This document shows, in pieces, positions 33,264-42,879 of a stretch of 64,000 nt of DNA; position 1 is the first letter of the stretch, and each line of letters opens with the position of its first letter. This stretch comes from Candidatus Gastranaerophilales bacterium (GTDB lineage: Bacteria > Cyanobacteriota > Vampirovibrionia > Gastranaerophilales > Gastranaerophilaceae): contig CAJULR010000036.1 in the NCBI GenBank assembly GCA_910587375.1, positions 1 to 64,000 on the forward strand, read 5' to 3'. The notes beneath the pieces were generated by a model, which worked only from the letters and a program-made list of their open reading frames with translations, did no database searches and was not told where the DNA came from. The position numbers and the translations under genes were made by a program.

Positions 33264-36200
33264 ATGAAGAGTATATATATTAAAGAAAGGCTAGATATGA
33301 GTAATTTAAGCAAAAGAATTAAAGCTTCAATTGTTTTATTCGCTTTCGCAGCTTACATGCCGGTTTCACTGCTTCCTTCAATCGCAGCTCCCGGCGCAGA
33401 CAGCATTGGCGCAACAACAAAACCTGTTTTAGATTCTTCAATCAACGGCGGTTATGTTGGTACTAACGCAAAAGATCCGAATAAATTCGATGTAAATATG
33501 GACAAAAACCTTGGTCAAGGCGGCGTTGCACAATTCGACTGGAAAGAATTCAACGTTGGTAAAGACATTACAGTAGACTGGATTTTCACAAACCACTCTC
33601 AAACAGCCATCAACAGAGTATTAAACTCAGGCAAAATGTCTCAAATTTACGGTAAATTAACAAGCAGCTGCGCACAAGGTGACTGCGGCGCATACAGCAC
33701 AGCAGGCTCAGGCAAAGTTATCTTAATCAACCCGAACGGTATTTTATTCGGACAAGGTTCACAAGTTAACATCAACTCTTTCACAGCTTCAACTGCCGAT
33801 ATCAAAGGAATGAAAGACATTAAAGACGCTCTTGCAAGCGGCGAAGATTACTTCGGAATTACAGCTGGTAACGTAAACGGATACGGCAGCTATATTTCAG
33901 GCGCAAGCGTTGCTGTTCCCCGTAACGACGGAAGCGGATACGTTGATTACGTTCAACAAGGCGGTATTTCAGATAAATATTCATGGACACAAAAAATTGC
34001 ATTTGATAAAAACGGTAACGGAACAATCGAACTCGACCGTTCAAAATTCAATGGCCCTGTTTGGGATGAAAAAACACAAACTTGGAAGAAAACCAACGCT
34101 AAATCCGTTGCTTTAATTTCAGACAAAATCGACATCAACGATTCAACAATTCATACATACACTTCAGGCGGAACTGAAGGAAACGTTGCAAACTACGGTC
34201 AATCTGATTCAAACGTTAAATTAATCACATCAGACGGCGTAACATTTGAATATTCAAACTACGGTACCGTTCTTGAAAACGTTGAAGTTAAAAACAAAAC
34301 TGACAAAGTTGCAGGCAAAGAATACGGAATCAACATTAAAAATTCTCAAATCGAAAGTGGTTCTGTTCAAGCAGTAAACGGTGTACAAGATACAAACCTT
34401 GTTATCCAAGATTCAACAGTAGTTGCTGACAAACTTTGGAACGGTTCTTTAGGCCAAATCGCTCTTGAAAGCACAGGCGACATCGTTATTAAAGATTCAC
34501 GCGTAGAAACCATTCACGGTTACGGCAGCGACAAAGACAACCCAAATACAAACGTAGGTACTCACGGCAACATCGATATTACAGCTGTTAACAACGTATT
34601 TATCGACAATTCAAGAATTCAATCAGCAAATTCAAATAAAAACGAAGGTCAAAACAAAGCAGTTGTTGGTAACATCAACATCGTTGCAGAAAACGGAAAC
34701 GTTGAAATCACTAAAAAAGCAGGCGCTGTGAACTCTCAAGTTCCCGCTCCTAACAGAGTAGACATCGTTGCAGGCGGAAACTTAAACATCTCTGCTCAAA
34801 GAGGAAACGTTATCGCTGACTTAGACGGCAACACAAAAATCCAAGCAACAGGCTATGACAACGGCGACCTTATCATCAGAGGCGGCGACGTTAAAATCGC
34901 AAACGGCCTTCTCGGTGCAAACAACATCGGCATTTACTCAGGTTCAATCGATGAAAAAGGCAACTTAATCGGAACCGGCGCTCTTATCATCGACAACACC
35001 GGCGTAAACGCTCAAAACTCTTTAGACCTTATCGGTTTCAACACAACATTAACTGACGCAAATCTTTCATACAACGACCTTAAATTCTACAACGATTATA
35101 TGGACAATTATGGTCTTAAAAACAACGTAGAAATTAAAGACGGCACAACAATTAACGACAGAAAAGCAAATGATGGCAGAAAAGACGCTTTAGTTCTTGA
35201 AACAAACGGCGACCTTATCATCACAAACAATAAACTTCAAAGAAAAGGTGTTTCTGAAGTTGCTCCTGATTCAGAACAAAACAAACTTCAAAACCAAACA
35301 GCTGATATCAAATTAGTTTCAACAAAAGGTTTAGTATCAGTTAGAAACACTTCAAACATCACAACTGCAGGTTCAATCACATTAGACGCAGCAAAATCAG
35401 CAAACGTTTCAACATCTGATTTAACCGCAGGCAAAGACATCAACGTTAAAGGTTCAACAGTTACAATCGGCGACCTTTACGAAAACGATACAGTAGGTAA
35501 ATCTTCAAACTTAAACGCTGGACGCGACAACAACATTGAAGCTAAAACCGGAAACGTATTAATCACATCTTCAAACATCAATGCAGCAAACAACAATAAC
35601 GTAAAAGCAAATAACGGTTCTGTAACAATCACAAGAACAGAAGGTAAAGACGGTTCTAAACTTGTTGCAGGCAACGAATCAGACATCACAGCAGGAACTT
35701 ACGTTTGGGTTAACAAATCTGAAGTAACTGCAAACAACGCAAACAGATTAACTTCAAACGGCAGAAACGCTGGTGACTATGTTGAACTTCAAAACGCAAC
35801 CGTTAAATCAAACAACGAAGATGTAACAATCACTCAAATCTTAACAATGGATCTTAACAATCATTTCCACAGCGGTTCTAAAATCGAAGCCGCAAGAAAT
35901 ATCAACCTTAATGTTCTTGGCACAGGCGAAAACATCGTAGGCAGCAGCTTTGAAGCTCTTGCATACGGCGGCAAATTAAACCTCTCTGCAGCAAATGACA
36001 TCGCTCTTGAATCTCACAACGCTTGGGATATCGACAACGCAACATTCAGCGCAGGCCACAACACATTAATCACTTCAACAAACGACAGAGTTTACTTGAA
36101 CAACACAAGATTCACTTCAGGTAACGAAAATATCATCACATCAACAGCAGATATGTTAATCTCAAATGCAATGGACATCGTTACAGGCAAAACAACATTA

Positions 36201-36977
36201 ACTTCAAGAGGCAGCGAAATCAACACAGCAGCTAACGGTGTAATCAACGCAAAAGGCAACAAGTTAATCGTAAACGCTGACAAAGACATCAACATTGCAT
36301 TCACAGGCGTAAACAACACAGCAAAAGGCCTTGAAATTAACTCAAACGTTAACACAGCAAATGGCAACGGCAACAAATTAAACGGCAAAAACGTTACATT
36401 AAAAGCAAACGACAATACAATGGCACTTGCTAAAGTTAAAGCTGATACGTTAACAATCGTAAACCCTGAATCAACTACAATCCTTGCAGCAACTGACAAC
36501 AAAGCAAACAGCGCAACAGACAACATCGCTTCAGGTGCTCCAAACGGATATGACAACAGAGCATACATCGAAATCAACAAATATGCAGGCTGGAACATGG
36601 ATAACGTTGACCTTGACAAAAAAGAAAGCATGCCAGGCTTCTACAACCCAGGTCAAACAGGTGAATTCCACTGGGGCTTAAGCCAAGAATACGGCGACGG
36701 CACATACCAAAACCACTTAATCACATTCGGTGGCGACCAAAACTTCACCTTAACTTACAACAGAGCTGGCGGTGAATGCATTCTTCCTCCTCCTCCAAGC
36801 AATGTATACTCTGCACTTGATGAATCAGCACTTGTAAGATTACCAAAACACGAACAAGGCGTAAGCGCAGTAGCTCCTGTATTAAACAACATCACAGACC
36901 CAACAGCAAACGTGATTATGGCAGCTGCAAGACTAACTCTCGACGAAGAAAACGAAGAAGATTCAGACAAATTCTAA
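33264..36977 (+). CDS. Two-partner secretion exoprotein (TpsA, filamentous-haemagglutinin-like adhesin)
   Basis: 1237 residues. The N-terminus has an extra stretch before the signal peptide (MKSIYIKERLDMSNLSKRIK, then the core), like the extended signal peptides of large secreted proteins. The TPS domain (~45-300) shows VDWIFTNHSQTAINRVL and VILINPNGILFGQGSQVN with the NPNG motif recognised by TpsB. The rest is a long Asn/Thr/Asp-rich beta-helix repeat region. The C-terminus has a lone Cys in GGECILPPPPSNVYS, possibly an anchoring hook, and an acidic tail. Codon use is clearly different from its neighbours (AAC and ATC preferred), suggesting high expression. Partner: tpsB. Confidence 0.9.
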   Translation: MKSIYIKERLDMSNLSKRIKASIVLFAFAAYMPVSLLPSIAAPGADSIGATTKPVLDSSINGGYVGTNAKDPNKFDVNMDKNLGQGGVAQFDWKEFNVGKDITVDWIFTNHSQTAINRVLNSGKMSQIYGKLTSSCAQGDCGAYSTAGSGKVILINPNGILFGQGSQVNINSFTASTADIKGMKDIKDALASGEDYFGITAGNVNGYGSYISGASVAVPRNDGSGYVDYVQQGGISDKYSWTQKIAFDKNGNGTIELDRSKFNGPVWDEKTQTWKKTNAKSVALISDKIDINDSTIHTYTSGGTEGNVANYGQSDSNVKLITSDGVTFEYSNYGTVLENVEVKNKTDKVAGKEYGINIKNSQIESGSVQAVNGVQDTNLVIQDSTVVADKLWNGSLGQIALESTGDIVIKDSRVETIHGYGSDKDNPNTNVGTHGNIDITAVNNVFIDNSRIQSANSNKNEGQNKAVVGNINIVAENGNVEITKKAGAVNSQVPAPNRVDIVAGGNLNISAQRGNVIADLDGNTKIQATGYDNGDLIIRGGDVKIANGLLGANNIGIYSGSIDEKGNLIGTGALIIDNTGVNAQNSLDLIGFNTTLTDANLSYNDLKFYNDYMDNYGLKNNVEIKDGTTINDRKANDGRKDALVLETNGDLIITNNKLQRKGVSEVAPDSEQNKLQNQTADIKLVSTKGLVSVRNTSNITTAGSITLDAAKSANVSTSDLTAGKDINVKGSTVTIGDLYENDTVGKSSNLNAGRDNNIEAKTGNVLITSSNINAANNNNVKANNGSVTITRTEGKDGSKLVAGNESDITAGTYVWVNKSEVTANNANRLTSNGRNAGDYVELQNATVKSNNEDVTITQILTMDLNNHFHSGSKIEAARNINLNVLGTGENIVGSSFEALAYGGKLNLSAANDIALESHNAWDIDNATFSAGHNTLITSTNDRVYLNNTRFTSGNENIITSTADMLISNAMDIVTGKTTLTSRGSEINTAANGVINAKGNKLIVNADKDINIAFTGVNNTAKGLEINSNVNTANGNGNKLNGKNVTLKANDNTMALAKVKADTLTIVNPESTTILAATDNKANSATDNIASGAPNGYDNRAYIEINKYAGWNMDNVDLDKKESMPGFYNPGQTGEFHWGLSQEYGDGTYQNHLITFGGDQNFTLTYNRAGGECILPPPPSNVYSALDESALVRLPKHEQGVSAVAPVLNNITDPTANVIMAAARLTLDEENEEDSDKF

Positions 36978-36997
36978 TCGATGAGTTGAATAAAACC

Positions 36998-37034
36998 AAA
37001 AAACGCTCCCTCTTTAAAAGAAGGGGCGTTTTTT
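36998..37034 (+). terminator. Terminator of tpsA
   Basis: CGCTCC (37004-37009) pairs with GGGGCG (37023-37028) inside an A-run and T-run; six T's follow. It lies ~20 bases after the stop. Confidence 0.8.
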
Positions 37035-37037
37035 ATT

Positions 37038-37081
37038 GCCGTTTTTTGTAGCTGCAAAGGCCATTTTTTGTGGCTGCAAAG
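37038..37081. repeat. Tandem pair of 22-bp repeats
   Basis: Unit 1 (37038-37059) and unit 2 (37060-37081) abut and differ at two of 22 bases; each reads GCC-N-TTTTTTGT-R-GCTGCAAAG. It lies just after the tpsA terminator. Confidence 0.7.
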
Positions 37082-37083
37082 CA

Positions 37084-37111
37084 GGTGCCAAAACAAGCCC
37101 GGTATGGCACC
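37084..37111. repeat. Hairpin-forming inverted repeat
   Basis: GGTGCCA (37084-37090) and TGGCACC (37105-37111) are perfect complements. An overlapping alternative pairs CCCGG and CCGGG around the right arm, so two structures compete. No function can be assigned. Confidence 0.4.
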
Positions 37112-37220
37112 GCCGGGGTTTAGCATATAAGCCCCCTTTACGTGTGGTTGTATAAATTTAACATTTTGTATAATATTAAGATTGTAAATATAATTTTAAA
37201 AAGCCAAGAAGAGGTTTTAG

Positions 37221-39293
37221 ATGAAATTTAAACGTTATATAATCTGCGCTGTTGCCCTTACACTTTTATTTGCCACGTCTTTAAACGAAACGGCAAATGC
37301 AAAATGCGAAGATTCAAAAAAAGTGATTAAGGCCGCAAACAAAGTAATAGAAACGCCAAACGCGATTAACATCGAACGATACATATCAGTTATGAAAAAA
37401 CGTGTTGTTTTTCATGGCTTCAAAAAAGACTATGAGGCACAGGCGGATGATTGCAGAAGCATTTTATATTTCTTAAGGAAAAATAAAAGAAGCGTTGATT
37501 ACGGAAAATATTTTTCCTTGTTAAATGACACCTATACAAAGCTTGGGTTTAAAAAAAGCCAGGCTAACCGCCTTGAAATAGCAAAAAACCTTTATTTAGA
37601 AGGAAAATATTTCGCAGCCGGTTTTGAATTTTTGGAACTTGCAGGAGAAGACTATTCACCTGAAATTTGCTATGAATATTTAGGGGATATTTCAGCACAG
37701 TTTAACAACGCACAAAGCGCTGCCATTTTTTACAAAAAAGCACTTGAAATTGAACCTGAAAACTATTGTGTGACATATAAACTCGGGAAATTATATAAAA
37801 CTCTTGGAAAAGAAGATGACGCCAAAGAATATTTTGAAAAAACAATAAACTTAACTGAAGATGATGAGATTTTAAATGATATTGTAAAGATTTATGAAGA
37901 AGACCTTAACTCAGCCAAAGAAAGCGGCAAGGAAAGCGAGATTTCTTATGAAATTTTAGGGCTTGCATATCAAAAGCTTGGCGAATATGAAAAAACATTT
38001 AAACTCTTCAACAGGGCACTGCAATTAAAGCCGGATGATATATTTTTAAAATATTACCTTGGAAACCTGCTTTTTGATATGGCAGAATATGCAAATGCGA
38101 TTGAAGTTTATAACTCAATTCTCTCTAAAAACCCATATGAAACGCAAATTAGGATTGCACGGGCAAAATGTTACAAAGCAAACAATATGACAAATGCCGC
38201 AATTAAAGATTATCAGGTTGTTTTAGCCTTGTATCCAAATTCTATGCAGGCACAATATGGCCTATATAAGCTTCTTTCAGGCAAAAACCCGGATGTTATT
38301 ATAAAGACTTTTTATCCTTTAAACAAAAATTTTGTCCCAAATGCTGATTTTTACAACAATTTGGCCTCAATTTTATATCAAAAAGGAATGGTGAAAGATT
38401 CAATAAACATATATAAAAAAGCCATAGCAAAAGCCCCAAAGGCAGAAAGGGCCTATGTTCAGCTTTATAAAATTTATGAACTTGAAGGAAACAGGGCAAA
38501 AGCTTATGAACTAATCCAGGCTGCCCATAAAAACCTGCCAAACAATCAGGAAATAAAAAAACTGTATCAGGCAACAAACACAAATGCTGCGGGCGCAAAA
38601 AGCTCTATGGCACTATCTTATATGGCAAATAAGGAATATGCAAAGGCACTTAAAATTTATAATCAAATTGAGCCCAAGGACGCTTCGTTGTATGAATCTA
38701 TCGCAATTTGTTACAAATCTTTAAGAAATTATAAAGCCGCAATCGACAGCCTTTCCCACGCGATAAAACTGGACCCTGTAAATTCAGACCATTATTATAA
38801 TATAGCCCTTTTATATTTGGATTTAAATTCTAAAAAAACGGCAGAAAGCTACCTTGAAAAGGCAATCGGGCTTGATAAAACAAACTTAAAGGCAAGAAAA
38901 CTTTTAAGCTACATTAAACAACAAGAGGTGGATAAAAGCCTGGACAAGGCCTACAGCCTATATAAAAAAAAGGATTACAAAAACACCATTGTTGAATTGA
39001 ACAGGGCAGAAAAACTTTACCCAAACAACCCCGAAGTTTATTATTACAAAGCTTTAACATATAAGGCCTTGGGGGATTCAAACAATGCGTATAAATTTTT
39101 CGAAAAAACTCTGTCATACGACCGCGCATATTACACTTGCCACTTTTATATGGCAGAAATTTTAGAAAAAAGAGGCAGGGAAAAAGACGCTCTTGAAGAG
39201 TATGAAAGGTTTTTAGGGGCAGAGGTTGAAGACCAGACTATGTTAAAGAAAGCGCAAAACAAAGTAATTGAACTTGGAAAGAAATATTATTAA
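37221..39293 (+). CDS. Secreted TPR-repeat protein
   Basis: The 690-residue protein has a signal peptide (IICAVALTLLFATSLNETANA) and then at least ten 34-residue TPR units, e.g. AAIFYKKALEIEPENYCVTY, KTFKLFNRALQLKPDDIF, AIDSLSHAIKLDPVNSDHYY and NTIVELNRAEKLYPNNPEVY. TPR arrays hold protein complexes; in the periplasm they often serve envelope assembly. A TATAAT at 37169-37174 and AAGAAGAGG before the ATG support the start. Target unknown. Confidence 0.88.
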   Translation: MKFKRYIICAVALTLLFATSLNETANAKCEDSKKVIKAANKVIETPNAINIERYISVMKKRVVFHGFKKDYEAQADDCRSILYFLRKNKRSVDYGKYFSLLNDTYTKLGFKKSQANRLEIAKNLYLEGKYFAAGFEFLELAGEDYSPEICYEYLGDISAQFNNAQSAAIFYKKALEIEPENYCVTYKLGKLYKTLGKEDDAKEYFEKTINLTEDDEILNDIVKIYEEDLNSAKESGKESEISYEILGLAYQKLGEYEKTFKLFNRALQLKPDDIFLKYYLGNLLFDMAEYANAIEVYNSILSKNPYETQIRIARAKCYKANNMTNAAIKDYQVVLALYPNSMQAQYGLYKLLSGKNPDVIIKTFYPLNKNFVPNADFYNNLASILYQKGMVKDSINIYKKAIAKAPKAERAYVQLYKIYELEGNRAKAYELIQAAHKNLPNNQEIKKLYQATNTNAAGAKSSMALSYMANKEYAKALKIYNQIEPKDASLYESIAICYKSLRNYKAAIDSLSHAIKLDPVNSDHYYNIALLYLDLNSKKTAESYLEKAIGLDKTNLKARKLLSYIKQQEVDKSLDKAYSLYKKKDYKNTIVELNRAEKLYPNNPEVYYYKALTYKALGDSNNAYKFFEKTLSYDRAYYTCHFYMAEILEKRGREKDALEEYERFLGAEVEDQTMLKKAQNKVIELGKKYY

Positions 39294-39374
39294 GAATTTT
39301 TAAGTTTTATGAAGTTTTTATATGGCATTACACTATGCCGCACAATGTAAAAGATTATAAAGAAGGCGAAAAAG

Positions 39375-40133
39375 ATGAATAGCGAAAATAACATACAGGC
39401 ACAAAAAGTTCAAAAAACAGCAATTATAATCCCCGCAAGGCTTAATTCTTCAAGGCTTAAGAATAAGCTTTTGCTTGTTGCAAAAAATAAACCTATAATT
39501 CAGTGGGTATATGAGGCTGCAAGCAAGGCAAAACTTGCTTCCCAGGTGATTGTAGCATGTGACAGTAAAGAAATTTATGATACCGTAAAAGCTTTCGGCG
39601 GAAATGTTGAAATGACATCAGATGAGCACAAATCAGGCTCTGATAGAATTGCAGAAGTTGCAAAAAGACACCCTGAAATTGAATATATTTTGAATTTACA
39701 AGGGGACGAACCGCAGATGAGCCCTGATGTTATAGATTCTTTAATTGACGCCCTGCACAACAGTGACGCGGACATTTCAACTTTGGTAAGAAAAATAACA
39801 TCAAAAGAGCAGATTGAAAGCCCAAACTGCGTAAAATGCGTGTTTACAAAGGATAATCTGGCGCTTTATTTTTCAAGACACCCCATTCCATACCCAAGAA
39901 ACGCTGAAGAGGCTGAATATTTCGCCCATATCGGGATGTATGCATACAAAAAAGAGAGCCTTTTAAAGATGACATCTTTGCCTATGGCGATGATTGAAAA
40001 GACAGAATCCTTAGAGCAGCTCCGCGCCCTATATAACGGCATGACAATAAAAATTATACAGACAAATTTAAATCCTGTAGGGATTGACACCATACAGGAT
40101 TTTGAAAAGTTTAAAAATATTGTAGAAGGCTAA
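39375..40133 (+). CDS. kdsB: 3-deoxy-manno-octulosonate cytidylyltransferase
   Basis: KdsB activates Kdo as CMP-Kdo for the LPS inner core. Motifs: IIPARLNSSRLKNKLLL (CTP loop), NLQGDEPQMSP, ISTLVRKI, and HIGMYAYKKESLLK. Length 252 fits the family. It is strong evidence for a Kdo-containing outer membrane. AGGCGAAAAAG precedes the ATG. It is convergent with the pilin gene. Confidence 0.95.
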   Translation: MNSENNIQAQKVQKTAIIIPARLNSSRLKNKLLLVAKNKPIIQWVYEAASKAKLASQVIVACDSKEIYDTVKAFGGNVEMTSDEHKSGSDRIAEVAKRHPEIEYILNLQGDEPQMSPDVIDSLIDALHNSDADISTLVRKITSKEQIESPNCVKCVFTKDNLALYFSRHPIPYPRNAEEAEYFAHIGMYAYKKESLLKMTSLPMAMIEKTESLEQLRALYNGMTIKIIQTNLNPVGIDTIQDFEKFKNIVEG

Positions 40134-40168
40134 ATAAAGCCAAAATTTAAAGCAAAAAAGCCAAAAAG

Positions 40169-40444
40169 CTAGTTTGTGCTTGATTCATCAAGGTTACAAG
40201 AGCCGGCTGTGGTTTCTGTGCCTTCAGTCCAGGTTCCGCCAAAAGATTCACAAGCTTTCTTTTGAACATCGTCTGTACCTGAATTTACAGTGTCTGCAGA
40301 TTTTTTCATTGTGTTTGCCATATTTTGGCCCAACAATTGAAGCGCTGTAACTGCAATAACTGTTACCATTGCAAGTATCAGGGCGTATTCAATCAAGCTT
40401 TGCGCCTTGGATTTTTTATCATTTAATTTTTTAATCAATTTCAT
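40169..40444 (-). CDS. Flp/Fap-type type IVb pilin
   Basis: The 91-residue protein has a short basic leader (KLIKKLNDKKSKAQ) and a hydrophobic helix SLIEYALILAMVTVIAVTAL with the Glu five residues after the likely cleavage point, typical of tight-adherence Flp pilins. The C-terminus carries two cysteines (C-ESFGGTWTEGTETTAGS-C) that could form a loop, longer than in most Flp pilins. No tad secretion genes lie in the window. Confidence 0.8.
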   Translation of the reverse strand: MKLIKKLNDKKSKAQSLIEYALILAMVTVIAVTALQLLGQNMANTMKKSADTVNSGTDDVQKKACESFGGTWTEGTETTAGSCNLDESSTN

Positions 40445-40587
40445 AAACGAGTAACCTCATGCCACTTATAATCAAATATTACTATATATCTGATTATAAG
40501 TAAATATTTTACGATTTTTTTACATTATTGTGACTATTAATATATTATATTCCACAATTTTTTTATTCTAATCTTAACATTTCAAGA

Positions 40588-41775
40588 TTATTCGTATCTG
40601 ATACCTGCAGCTTCAAGACGTCTGAATGCTTCTTCAAGTTTCTTTGTGGGCTGCACGATAGACACCCTGAAATGGTCGTCTGAATAGTTTCCAAAGGCAA
40701 TACCGGGTGTAAAGACAACCCCTGTCTTATCAAGAACCATTTTGCACCATTCTTTTGATGTGTAGCCTTTTGGAATCTTCAGCCAGAAATACATCGTGGC
40801 AGAGCTTCTTTTCATTGTCCAGCCGAGTTTATTAAAGCCTTTTGCGGTTATTTCACGGCGGGAATTATATTTATCCATAATTTCTTTAACATATTTATAA
40901 TCCACGTTTAATGCCGCAATACAAGCGTCCTGAACAATTGTAGATGTGCCGTAATCAAGATTTGATTTCATTGCATAAATAACATCGATAAATTCTTTTT
41001 TACCGCAAACAAAGCCTGCTCTCCAGCCTGCCATATTAAACGTTTTAGAAAAGCTGTGAAATTCAACGGCAATTTCTTTTGCGCCGCGGATTTTGAATAT
41101 ACTTGTCGGGCGGTAATTGTCATAGCAAACTTCGCCGTATGCAAGGTCTGACACAAGGAGAATTTCATATTTTCTGCAAAAATCTACCACTTTTTCCAAA
41201 AATTCAACCGGAGCAACTGCGCCTGTAGGATTGTTTGGATAGTTTATGATAAAGATTTTGGCCCTTTTTGCAACATCAACAGGAATTGTATCTAAATCAG
41301 GAAGATAATCGTTTTCATCAGTTAGAGGAACATGGTAAACTTCCCCGCCTGCAACCCAGGTGCCGCGTGATAAAACAGGATAATACGGGTCAGGAACAAT
41401 GTTGATATCGCCGGGGTCTGTAAATGCCATAGCAACGTTTGCAAGCCCTTCTTTTGCACCAATTAGGGTTTGAATTTCTGTCATTGGGTCGATATCAACG
41501 TCGTATCTTTTTTTCATCCATTTTGCAATTTCTTCCCTAAATTCTTTTTTGCCTCTAAAGCTTGGATAGCCGTGGCTTTCAGGTTTTTGAATAGATTCAA
41601 GCGCAGCTTTAACAATAGGTTCAGGAGTCGCGCCATCCGGGTTTCCTATACCAAGGTCAATTAATTCCATGCCTCTCGCCCTTGCTTCTTCTTTCCATTC
41701 ATCAAGTTCGGCAAAGATGTATTTTGGCAAATTTAAAATACGTTTCGAGGGTTTAATAGTATAGGTAGCTTCCAT
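40588..41775 (-). CDS. dapL: Class I/II aminotransferase, LL-diaminopimelate aminotransferase-like
   Basis: PLP-dependent fold-type I aminotransferase of 395 residues. ELIDLGIGNPDGATP, IINYPNNPTGAV, VSDLAYGEVCYD, and the PLP lysine in FHSFSKTFNMAGWRAGF are visible. The LIDLGIGNPDGATP and SKTFNMAGWR patterns match the DapL/AlaC branch, which makes LL-diaminopimelate directly for lysine and peptidoglycan; an alanine or other aminotransferase role is possible. Stands alone, with AAGGAG just before the ATG. Confidence 0.8.
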   Translation of the reverse strand: MEATYTIKPSKRILNLPKYIFAELDEWKEEARARGMELIDLGIGNPDGATPEPIVKAALESIQKPESHGYPSFRGKKEFREEIAKWMKKRYDVDIDPMTEIQTLIGAKEGLANVAMAFTDPGDINIVPDPYYPVLSRGTWVAGGEVYHVPLTDENDYLPDLDTIPVDVAKRAKIFIINYPNNPTGAVAPVEFLEKVVDFCRKYEILLVSDLAYGEVCYDNYRPTSIFKIRGAKEIAVEFHSFSKTFNMAGWRAGFVCGKKEFIDVIYAMKSNLDYGTSTIVQDACIAALNVDYKYVKEIMDKYNSRREITAKGFNKLGWTMKRSSATMYFWLKIPKGYTSKEWCKMVLDKTGVVFTPGIAFGNYSDDHFRVSIVQPTKKLEEAFRRLEAAGIRYE

Positions 41776-41830
41776 TTTTATCTCCTTAATTCTTTTAATT
41801 ATTCTTTTAATTTGGATTTTGGTAATTAAT

Positions 41831-41864
41831 ATAAAAAAATGAGCCTCATTTTGGTGAGGCTCAT
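41831..41864 (-). terminator. Terminator of rpsP
   Basis: ATGAGCCTCA (41839-41848) pairs with TGAGGCTCAT (41855-41864). On the minus strand seven T's follow (41838-41832). Confidence 0.85.
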
Positions 41865-41882
41865 AAAGTGTTCTTTTTAAAT

Positions 41883-42290
41883 CTATGCTTCAGATTCTTT
41901 AGCCTCATTGTCTGCTGTGTCCGCTGCAGCGTCAGCCGCTGCCGCAGCTTCCGCTGCCGCAGCCGCTTGGGCGGCTTCTTCTTGCTTTTGAGCTTCAAGT
42001 TTAGCTAAAGCTTTCTTTGATAATTTTTGTTCTGATTTTTTATTGTAAACAAGGTTACCGTTTTCATCGCAATTTTTGATTAAATATGCAACAGTTTCTG
42101 TTGTCTGGGCACCTTTTTTAACCCAGCTTTCTGCGCTTGCCTTGTCTAATTTCATTTCTTTTGTTTTAGGGTTGTAATACCCGAGTTCTTCAATAGGCGC
42201 ACCTTCTCTTTTTGAACGTGAATCTATTACAACTATTCTGTATGTCGGGTTTTTCTTATATCCTAGTCTTTTAAGTCTAATCTTAACCAC
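41883..42290 (-). CDS. rpsP: 30S ribosomal protein S16 with Ala-rich tail
   Basis: S16 core (residues 1-80): MVKIRLKRLGYKKNPTYRIV, VIDSRSKREGAPIEELGYYN. The core is followed by a 40-50 residue Lys/Gln then Ala/Glu/Asp-rich tail (AAAAAEAAAAADAAADTA), making 135 residues against the usual 80-110. It follows ffh and a membrane-protein gene on the minus strand, a partly conserved ffh-rpsP neighbourhood. Terminator directly downstream. Confidence 0.96.
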   Translation of the reverse strand: MVKIRLKRLGYKKNPTYRIVVIDSRSKREGAPIEELGYYNPKTKEMKLDKASAESWVKKGAQTTETVAYLIKNCDENGNLVYNKKSEQKLSKKALAKLEAQKQEEAAQAAAAAEAAAAADAAADTADNEAKESEA

Positions 42291-42384
42291 TTTTGTTCGT
42301 CTTTCTTTTACTTTCTTTACTACTTAACTGCTTAATTAAAATGAAACCACAAAGATATTTTAAAATCAAGCATTTTTAAAGAGC

Positions 42385-42876
42385 TTAGAAGCAAAAATAA
42401 TCATTAAAATAACAGTGTTTATTAATGTTTAACGTTTGGGCAGAGCCGTCAAGATAAGTCGAGAGCTTCATTTTTGCCGTGTTTGCCTTAATTACTGTGT
42501 TAAAGCCATAATCGATAAACATTTGGCCCTTTGTTTCGCCGTAATCCAAAAGAAGGTCGTAAATTGTGCTGCCATCTTCAATTGTTCTGCTTTTTACGTA
42601 AACATCAATTATTCCGCCTGTGTTAAAACGGGCAACTTTAAACGGAATTGGGTCTATAACGCTGCTTTTTGAAATGGTGCAGGTGCTGTCTGCCTTTGTG
42701 CAGTCAATATCAATGTCATATCCAAATACATTAAATGCAGCCCAAAAGCCAAGAGCAACAAGTATCACAACTGCCGCCTTCACGCGCTTTAAAGCAAGGT
42801 AATCCAAAAAGAATTTTCTTTTTCTTCTTTTTTTGTCCGCTCTTTCAATTAACTGTTCTAAATATTCTTTTTCCAT
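42385..42876 (-). CDS. Single-span membrane protein, unknown function
   Basis: The 163-residue protein starts with a highly charged helix (EQLIERADKKRRKRKFF), has one span at ~35-52, and then an extracytoplasmic beta-rich domain with two close cysteines (DCTKADSTC) and two near the C-terminus (KHCYFNDYFCF). It starts 3 bases after ffh and is probably co-transcribed with it. No family recognised. Confidence 0.6.
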   Translation of the reverse strand: MEKEYLEQLIERADKKRRKRKFFLDYLALKRVKAAVVILVALGFWAAFNVFGYDIDIDCTKADSTCTISKSSVIDPIPFKVARFNTGGIIDVYVKSRTIEDGSTIYDLLLDYGETKGQMFIDYGFNTVIKANTAKMKLSTYLDGSAQTLNINKHCYFNDYFCF

Positions 42877-42879
42877 AAT

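Noticed and set aside
33953..34138. Short ORFs on both strands over the tpsA start region
   Set aside because: Shadows of the TPS domain coding frame.
36092..36631. 179-residue antisense ORF inside tpsA
   Set aside because: It is a shadow created by the strongly biased codon use and repeats of tpsA; no ribosome site, unlike any known family.
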